Both the position numbers and the translations under genes were made by a program. The notes beneath the pieces are model-generated. The model worked only from the letters and a program-made list of their open reading frames with translations. It searched no databases and was not told the origin of the DNA. 64,000 nt of DNA from NCBI GenBank assembly GCA_964019425.1, contig OZ025787.1:1426001-1490000 (forward strand), read 5' to 3'. The DNA comes from Flectonema sp. DT1601. Its lineage: Eukaryota > Euglenozoa > Diplonemea > Diplonemida > Diplonemidae. Below, in pieces: positions 57,781-64,000 of this stretch; the stretch's first letter is position 1; every line of letters begins with the position of its first letter.

Positions 57781-59908
57781 TGGTTCGGCTTAAGTCTGTT
57801 TTTTTTATATTTTTTTTTTTGTCTTTTTTATAATCATTTAGTGAAGCATCTTTGTCTTATGCCGGCGTAAGCAACAGCTTAACGCCCACAAGCAAAGTGC
57901 CTCTTCTTCCTACTATGGTATGCTTAACTGGAGGTGAGTAAGGCGGTTTAAGAGCGCATATTCATCTCCTTTTTTTTCCCCCCACCAATAATTATTTTTC
58001 CTCCATTTTTTTGACATCAGAACACTTTTGGGAAATTTTGTTTTCTTTTCTTTTTTTTTTTTATATTAATTGAAACCTCGTTTCCAGTGCAAGAAGAAGG
58101 GGAAAAAAAAAAAAAAAAAAAAAAAAATTACTTTGTTTTATTATTTAATGCCAACTCTTTTTTGGTTGAAGTTGACTCTTTTTCTTTTTTTTTTGTGACC
58201 TCGTATTTCGGTACTTTTCCAACATCTGTTTCCAACAATAACGAATAGTATTATGACGTTATGGCTACTGCTTAAGAAATTGCGAGATTCACTTTTTATT
58301 TTTTTATTACAAAAAAAAGAAAAAAAAGTCAGCTTCCGTGGAGAAGGTCTACAAGTTAACAAAGTAATAATCCCAATTGTGGTAGACGTTAGGGGACAAT
58401 GGTATCTTTTCTTATTTATTCATAGTCGTGAGTCCACTTTGGGATTTTTTTTAAATTTTTTTTTAAAGAAAAAAAAGAAAAATTATACGACACTAACATT
58501 TCTTCAGTTTTTAATATATATTCAAAGGTGACAATGGGTCCGTCACGCCGAGTCCCTTTGTGATATTACTTTGTTAGTTTTTGCTACACTTTTACTTTTT
58601 AAGTTATCATTGAAAATGGACACTTATTCGTTCCTATGCGCAATGAAAAACTAAAAATCCTTCCCCTTCTCGTGCAGTATCACGATGTAAGTGTAAGCAA
58701 CTGTTTTTATTATTATTATTATTATTTTTTTTTTAAAAATCATCTGAAGAATTATTTGTACAATGTCGTCATAAGAATATTCTTTTTTGAAAGTGAAAAC
58801 GGGAAATGAAAAAAAAAAAAAAAAAAGAAGAAGAAGAAAAAGAAATTATGCATCGATGATTCAGTCACCGATACGAACGAAAAAAAAAAACTAAGAAAAA
58901 ATCAACCACATGACGAGGAGAATAAACTCCACTAGTGAAAATAGTGATGTTTGAGATTTATTTTCTGAAATAAATGTTTGCATTCTTACTAACTAGTGTG
59001 TTTTTATTCCCTTCTTTTCCAACTCTTGACACGGACTGCTGGACACCCCGATGTCTGCAGTCTTTTCATTTCTTTACTCTGAAGCAACTTCTCACCCTGT
59101 TACTTGTTTTTTTTTTTTTTTTTTAGTTGTACCTTTTTTAACACATCATATCTACTCAATTCAATCACCTGAACCACATGAAAAAAATAAAAAGGAAGGT
59201 CACGCCTCCTTTCGTAGAATGTTACTGCCTCGGCGTAGCGTCCTGTCTTACACAGAACTCTGATCAGGAAAATCTTGTTTTGTGAACCCGAAGTACACAG
59301 TGCTTAGGGGATTCTACAATGTCACACAACCCATGCTGTGTATGTTTATTTGTGAACACCAGAAAATACGGCTTCTGATCTGCAAACACTTGTATGCAAT
59401 TAAATGGGGTGATCATTTTATGAACCCAAAAAAACAGAAAAAAAAAAGAAAAGAAAAGAAAAAAGATGTGTACAACCCCTACAACCCTCTAATATTGTTA
59501 TTTTTATTTTTTTTTTGTAATTTTTGTGAATCAGAAGTTGCTTCAGAACACTTTTTAAAAAAAAGAAGAAACGGAAGTGTAAAATCACATCCTTTGTTGC
59601 GGTGCATCATGCCCGTGTACACCCAGACGTATGAAATGAAAGGCCTGGTGTTGTTACTGTAGTTACCGTGTCACAGCAAAACAGATAATTGTGAACTAAC
59701 TGTGTCTAGTCCTAGTTTTTGATGACCTTCTGAAACAGTTTTTAGTGCAAGAGACGCAGTAGTGTTGTCTGATAAGTGTGTTCACGTTTTTTGGGGTTTT
59801 TTAATATTTTTTTTTTAAAAAAAAAAGTTTTTCTAATATGTTTATTTGACTCGCCTTTCCATCACTTCAAAATGCAAAAAAAAAAAAAAGCTTCTCTCTC
59901 TTGCTTGA

Positions 59909-59941
59909 ATCGACCGAAGCCGACTTTCGGCTTTGGTCGAT
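59909..59941. repeat. 15-bp stem-loop with 3-nt loop
   Basis: ATCGACCGAAGCCGA pairs with TCGGCTTTGGTCGAT, with all 15 positions pairing if one G-T is allowed, around the loop CTT. It is GC-richer than its surroundings and is the strongest hairpin I found in the window. It is followed by A-rich sequence. It may be an RNA processing or stability element, a small RNA precursor, or the remnant of a palindromic element. Confidence 0.65.
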
Positions 59942-60973
59942 CCAGCGAGTTAAACCTCAATAAAATAAAATAAAAATGATTAAGTTCTCAATCAGAATGA
60001 AAGAATCGCTGCTCTAAATACCCGTCAAGGAGAACTCGCAATAAGTTATTCCTGCTTGGTGGGCTTTAGAAGTAACACAAAGAGAATAGTATTGAGCGTT
60101 GAGGACTGGAAAAGATTCCTGTTTGAAAAAGGTCACAGCGTGTGCAGCTTGCAGCCTGCTTTGATTATTATGTAGATTCGAAAAAATGATGTAAAAAAAA
60201 ACCCCCCTTTTAAACTCTATCGTAGCATTAATGGAAAAGATGGGTAGGAGTCAACAGTTCTATCGCAAGCAATTAAATTGTACTATTTCTCTGTCTTAAC
60301 GTAGTGCCCCCCCTCCGCCCCCTTTTTTTTATCATTCTTGGAAGCGATTGTCCCCCTCCGCTCCAAGAAGAAAAAAAAAACTGCAAAATTCCAGAAGCAG
60401 ATGTATTTCAAGTAGTCTCCTTATATTCCACTCTGAGTATCAATCCTGGCGTTTCTTAAATATAAACCTATGTTGTTACAGACGTCTGTTGGATGGTTTC
60501 CGGTCCTCATTTCCCTCCACGGTCATAAATTTTTACAATGTGACCATAGTGATGGACATGAAATGATCTTTTCTTGCCGACTGTGTATAACTTTAAGTCT
60601 ATTTTTAGTATTAAAAAAAAATGTATGAAAATAAAACATAACAGTTTCTATTGTTATATATTGGTTTTGTCCTCTCCTTTTTCAACCTGTTAAACAAGCT
60701 ACGGTTTGTTTAGCTGTTGATTACTTAAAGTAAACCTGACTCATTTTCTTTTTTTTTTTAGCATTTAACTTTTAAAATAATTTCAACTAAACTTGTTTGT
60801 TGTTTTTCTTTTTTTGGTTCGATATGTTTTTTTAATCTCGCCTAGAAAGTGTCGGGTGCTCTGCTTATTGATTTCAGCTCTTGACATTTTCCCTATTCTC
60901 TGTTTTCTGTAGTGAAGGATTTACTACTAGGCTAGTCCTTTGATTTGTTGAGAGCGGCCTTGCAAAAAAAACA

Positions 60974-61000
60974 ACACTCAAGCTCTGTAGAGCTGAGTGT
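60974..61000. repeat. 12-bp stem-loop with one bulge
   Basis: ACACTCAAGCTCT and AGAGCTGAGTGT pair over 12 positions with a single bulged A and a very tight loop. It is preceded by an A-run and followed by T-rich sequence. Confidence 0.5.
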
Positions 61001-64000
61001 GTTCTTTATCACGTTTGGTCATATTCACCACATCTTGCTGACGTCTATTCATCTTCACAAAATCTTCTTTTTCCTATTTTCTTTTTACTCCTCCTGAACC
61101 TCGGTGCTGCTGCTTTGTCTCCGTCAAGGAAAGCTCAACACTTCAGCAGCAATTATTAAATTCTCTTTTCTGGGTTTCAAAATGCGTTTCTTACGCACAT
61201 TGAAAAAAAAAAAAACTTTTTTTAACACACAAGTATTATTGGTTTGGTGTGAAATTTCGCCTATTCCAAGAGTCTTAAGCTTCGTATATGCTGATTGTGA
61301 GTTCATGCATGAAATTAATTCAATTGAGGCTATTGGTGTTTATTCAAAACAATCGGAGTGTCTTAGAGACTTTTGTTTTCTAGTTTTCACTGCTATTTCT
61401 AATATGTGATGATTGCACAGTTCGTGATGTATTTTGCGGTAGTCTGCCCTTACATTATGATCGCAATCTCTTTTTTCACTTCAACACAAATAGCTCAGAA
61501 GGGAAACATCAGTTTGTAAAAACAACAACAAACTCCTGATATTAACTAAATTTTTTTTTCTTTTTTTGTATCTTGTACACTATTGTAAAGTAACATAGGC
61601 TTACTCAGCCTGATTCTTTCAACACCTGGTTGGTGTGATGAGTACAATCGCGTTTTAACAGTTTACGTGATGATTTGTAGTCAATATAGTCTCGCCTTCC
61701 ACAGGGTCATTACTAGCGTATTTCAAATCAAACAAAGACGTCAACTGTTGCACCACAAGATAATAGTTGTTTGTCAACCAAATCCACCATTATACATATT
61801 ATGTAAGACTGCAAGAATAAGTCAGTTTTTCGTAATCTACAAAACAATCTATGAGCAGGGTTTGCGAGATTTGCAGGTCTTTTCCTCACTATCTCACTCT
61901 TACTCTTCAGATTGAAATGTTTTGAAAAAAAAAGTTAGCAAACCGTTGGAAAGCCATAATTGTGGCTTGACATCGCTGTCTTTTTTTAATTTTTTTTTTT
62001 TTTTTTTTTTACCTTTTTTTTTCTTCCAGTTCTTGGAATGAAATACCTCTCTTCTTATTACATCCGCCCTTCAACCTGAAGTAGCCAACTACTGGGCATG
62101 ATGGGTAAATATTCATTTTCTATCACATAGTCTTGTTACGCAAGAAGTCACCTCTTTTTAATCATGTCCTCATCCCCATTCGTCAATTTTAAGTCATCTT
62201 TTTCTAAGAATTTATTTTATGAAAGATGATATCATAGTATTTATTATATTTCTGTTGTTTTTTTTTTTTTGTTGTTGTTGTTCAAAGATAAGTTCCTGGG
62301 ATCATGCTGTGCTGTCTTTTTGGACCTTACACTGTGACGTTGTAGACAGTGTCGCTCTGAAATGAAAAAAAAGATCCAAGACCGCGTGTGGTCCCGCTGT
62401 TGTTGTCATTGGCAACTTAGATACGTTATGGGTATCGCTTCCAGCCATCAAATCACCTTCCCCCCTTTTTTTTTTTTTTTTTTTTTTTTTTGTTCGGTCA
62501 TTCAGACTACATGTCACCCCCCTTTTCACTGAGTTCCAAGCAGCAGTTTAAAAATAGAAAAAAGAAAAGGAAATGAAAGAAAATGAAAAAAAAAAAAAAT
62601 GAAAAAATCGAATTATCAAACGAGACTGAAAACAGGTTTTCTACTGTTCATCGATAGTACTTCTCACGTGGAGTGTAACTAAAAAAACCTCCACAAAGAT
62701 CATCCTGTTTCATCGTTTACTCGTACGTTTAGCAATTGCTATTTGTGAAAGTGACAAAAGAAGGGGAAAAAAAAATCAATTTTTTCTCCTAAAATAAAAA
62801 GATATTAGCAACGTCGAGGGATGAGTTGCTTCACTTTGAAGAGATTAATAATAGACTATCTACTACGTTTCGTTTTCTACATCAACGATCTGAGAATCTC
62901 TCTTCCATTACCTAACTTATTATGTTCTAACTTCATACTTTCTCCTTGTAAATCACGTACTGGGACGCAATTTATGTCTTTATTGCAAGCAATTATGATT
63001 CATTGCACAAGACAGACTAATTGTTGTTTGCTGTCGTCAAAGGATGTTTTTTTCTTTCTTTTTTTGTTGTGTTTAAAAAAAAAAAAAGTGTTTTGTTTTA
63101 TATTCATTAGTTTCCTTATGGTTTATTCTTTTTTTATTTTATTTTTTTTTACCCCCTTTCCCTCAGACCTATCATCCATAAGGAAAGGGTCGTATTAAGT
63201 AGTAAGCATTTTTGTCATGTTTGTTAACCTGACCTAATGTGAGTAGCCATCTTTTTCATGTCACAAGGCTTGTACTGGTAGCAGTGTTCGGCATCAAATG
63301 TTGCCCCCTGCCAAAAATATATTCTGTATCCAGCTTCTTCAAGGTTCTCCTACTTCCTGTTCCTTTTTGTTTACTTTTTTTTTCTCCCGTTTTTTTTTTT
63401 TTTTTTTTTTTTTTGCATTTCAAGCAACAAAATTTGTGTGAAACGACAGAAGAAGCCAACTGCAACTTAAACTACTACCTGCGTTAATAAAAGAAATCCG
63501 GTTGACTTTTTTTTTTTTTTTTCAATTTTGATAAAGCAGATGATTGCTAAGAGAAGCCTGACTGCGATACAAAATAAAAGGTACCTTTTCTAAACACACA
63601 GCCATATTGTTGTATGATGCCGTGTGTTCCTTTCCAGATTTCCAAAGAAAAGGATCGCAACAGAAAAAAAGAGACTTTTCAAGTATCACATGTTGTTTTT
63701 TTTACTCGCAGAATTTTTGATCTCGGAGAATATGTACTGCTGTATTCGTTGTTCTCGTAGAGTTTCATTTTTTGATACTGTGCATCCGTAGTCTGAGTAG
63801 CTTGTTTGCATAAAAATCCCCACGCGAGTACCACTGCTGAAGTGCAATGTAAAATATGATTTTTCATAAAAATATGACATTTCGTGTGATGACTTACACA
63901 TTGTCAAATTGTAATAATATTTTGTTTCTGTTTAGTGCAGTCTATTTATTTGGTTTTTTCAAAACAGTTCGGAATTGTGTAAAAAAAAAAAAAAAAAAAG

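Larger units (their letters stand above)
55713..64000. other. Gene desert, 8.3 kb, to the end of the window
   Basis: No supported gene was found on either strand. Poly-T and poly-A runs of 10-25 bases are frequent (56467-56498, 57268-57283, 58100-58127, 62467-62491, 63389-63414). Open frames up to 126-135 codons are Phe/Lys-rich and unsupported. Three notable hairpins lie at 57755-57780, 59909-59941 and 60974-61000. Less repetitive stretches are 59200-59400, 60000-60200 and 61200-61450. The composition is like the 18-26 kb desert. Confidence 0.6.

Noticed and set aside
59282-59662. 126-codon + strand ORF
   Set aside because: Contains Lys and Phe runs from homopolymers and no recognisable motif; expected by chance in a long desert.
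62821-63198. 125-codon + strand ORF in the right desert
   Set aside because: Rich in Phe, Leu and Lys from T and A runs, no domain, and no good acceptor close to its start.

Overview
This window reads as nuclear DNA of a euglenozoan flagellate, most likely a kinetoplastid or a close relative such as a diplonemid. Three things point there. A 92-residue protein at 12804-13082 matches kinetoplastid membrane protein 11 (KMP-11) almost residue for residue. Two neighbouring genes carry the N-terminal fold and EF-hands of the trypanosome flagellar-pocket-collar protein BILBO1. Every convincing gene lies on the + strand, usually with a pyrimidine-rich tract and an AG a few bases to about 100 bases before the ATG, as expected for polycistronic transcripts resolved by spliced-leader trans-splicing. 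I saw no tRNA, rRNA or spliced-leader RNA gene and no minus-strand gene. One clear cis-spliced intron is present, in the RNA polymerase I/III subunit AC40.

Layout. 1-7100 is a tandem duplication: two 722-codon copies of a secreted DUF5703/six-hairpin glycosidase, with a third partial copy of the upstream repeat at about 6968-7100. The second unit carries a fold-back (MITE-like) element and a short SINE-like insertion that the first unit lacks. 7.2-18.0 kb is gene-dense: ribosomal protein eS12, a BRAP2-type ubiquitin ligase, a PPR-like protein, a polyQ coiled-coil protein, KMP-11, two BILBO1-like EF-hand proteins flanking AC40, and a small membrane-anchor protein. 18.05-26.0 kb is a gene desert full of A and T homopolymers. 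It ends at a perfect (ACC)77 array in the predicted 5' UTR of a coiled-coil/PHD protein. 27.8-39.2 kb holds a secreted ankyrin/EF-hand protein, a probable mitochondrial protein, a cyclophilin, a SEP/UBX protein, a HAD phosphatase, a helical-repeat protein and an unknown protein. After a smaller desert (39.2-42.0 kb) come a ubiquitin-like/LRR protein, a C2-like protein ending in a CaaX box, a SNAP50-like snRNA transcription factor, an EF-hand/WD40 protein, two small unknowns (one with a myristoylation/palmitoylation signal) and a second large helical-repeat protein. From 55.7 kb to the end is another desert with several strong hairpins.

The genes do not form one pathway, which is normal for kinetoplastid polycistrons. 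Themes are cytoskeleton/flagellum (BILBO1-like pair, KMP-11, coiled-coil proteins, EF-hand/WD40), core gene expression (AC40, SNAP50-like, eS12) and probable mitochondrial helical-repeat proteins. The points most worth following are the patchy replacement pattern between the glycosidase copies, the AC40 intron together with its conserved iron-sulfur cysteines, the BILBO1-like pair, the short mobile repeat with an empty-site comparison, and the (ACC)77 leader.
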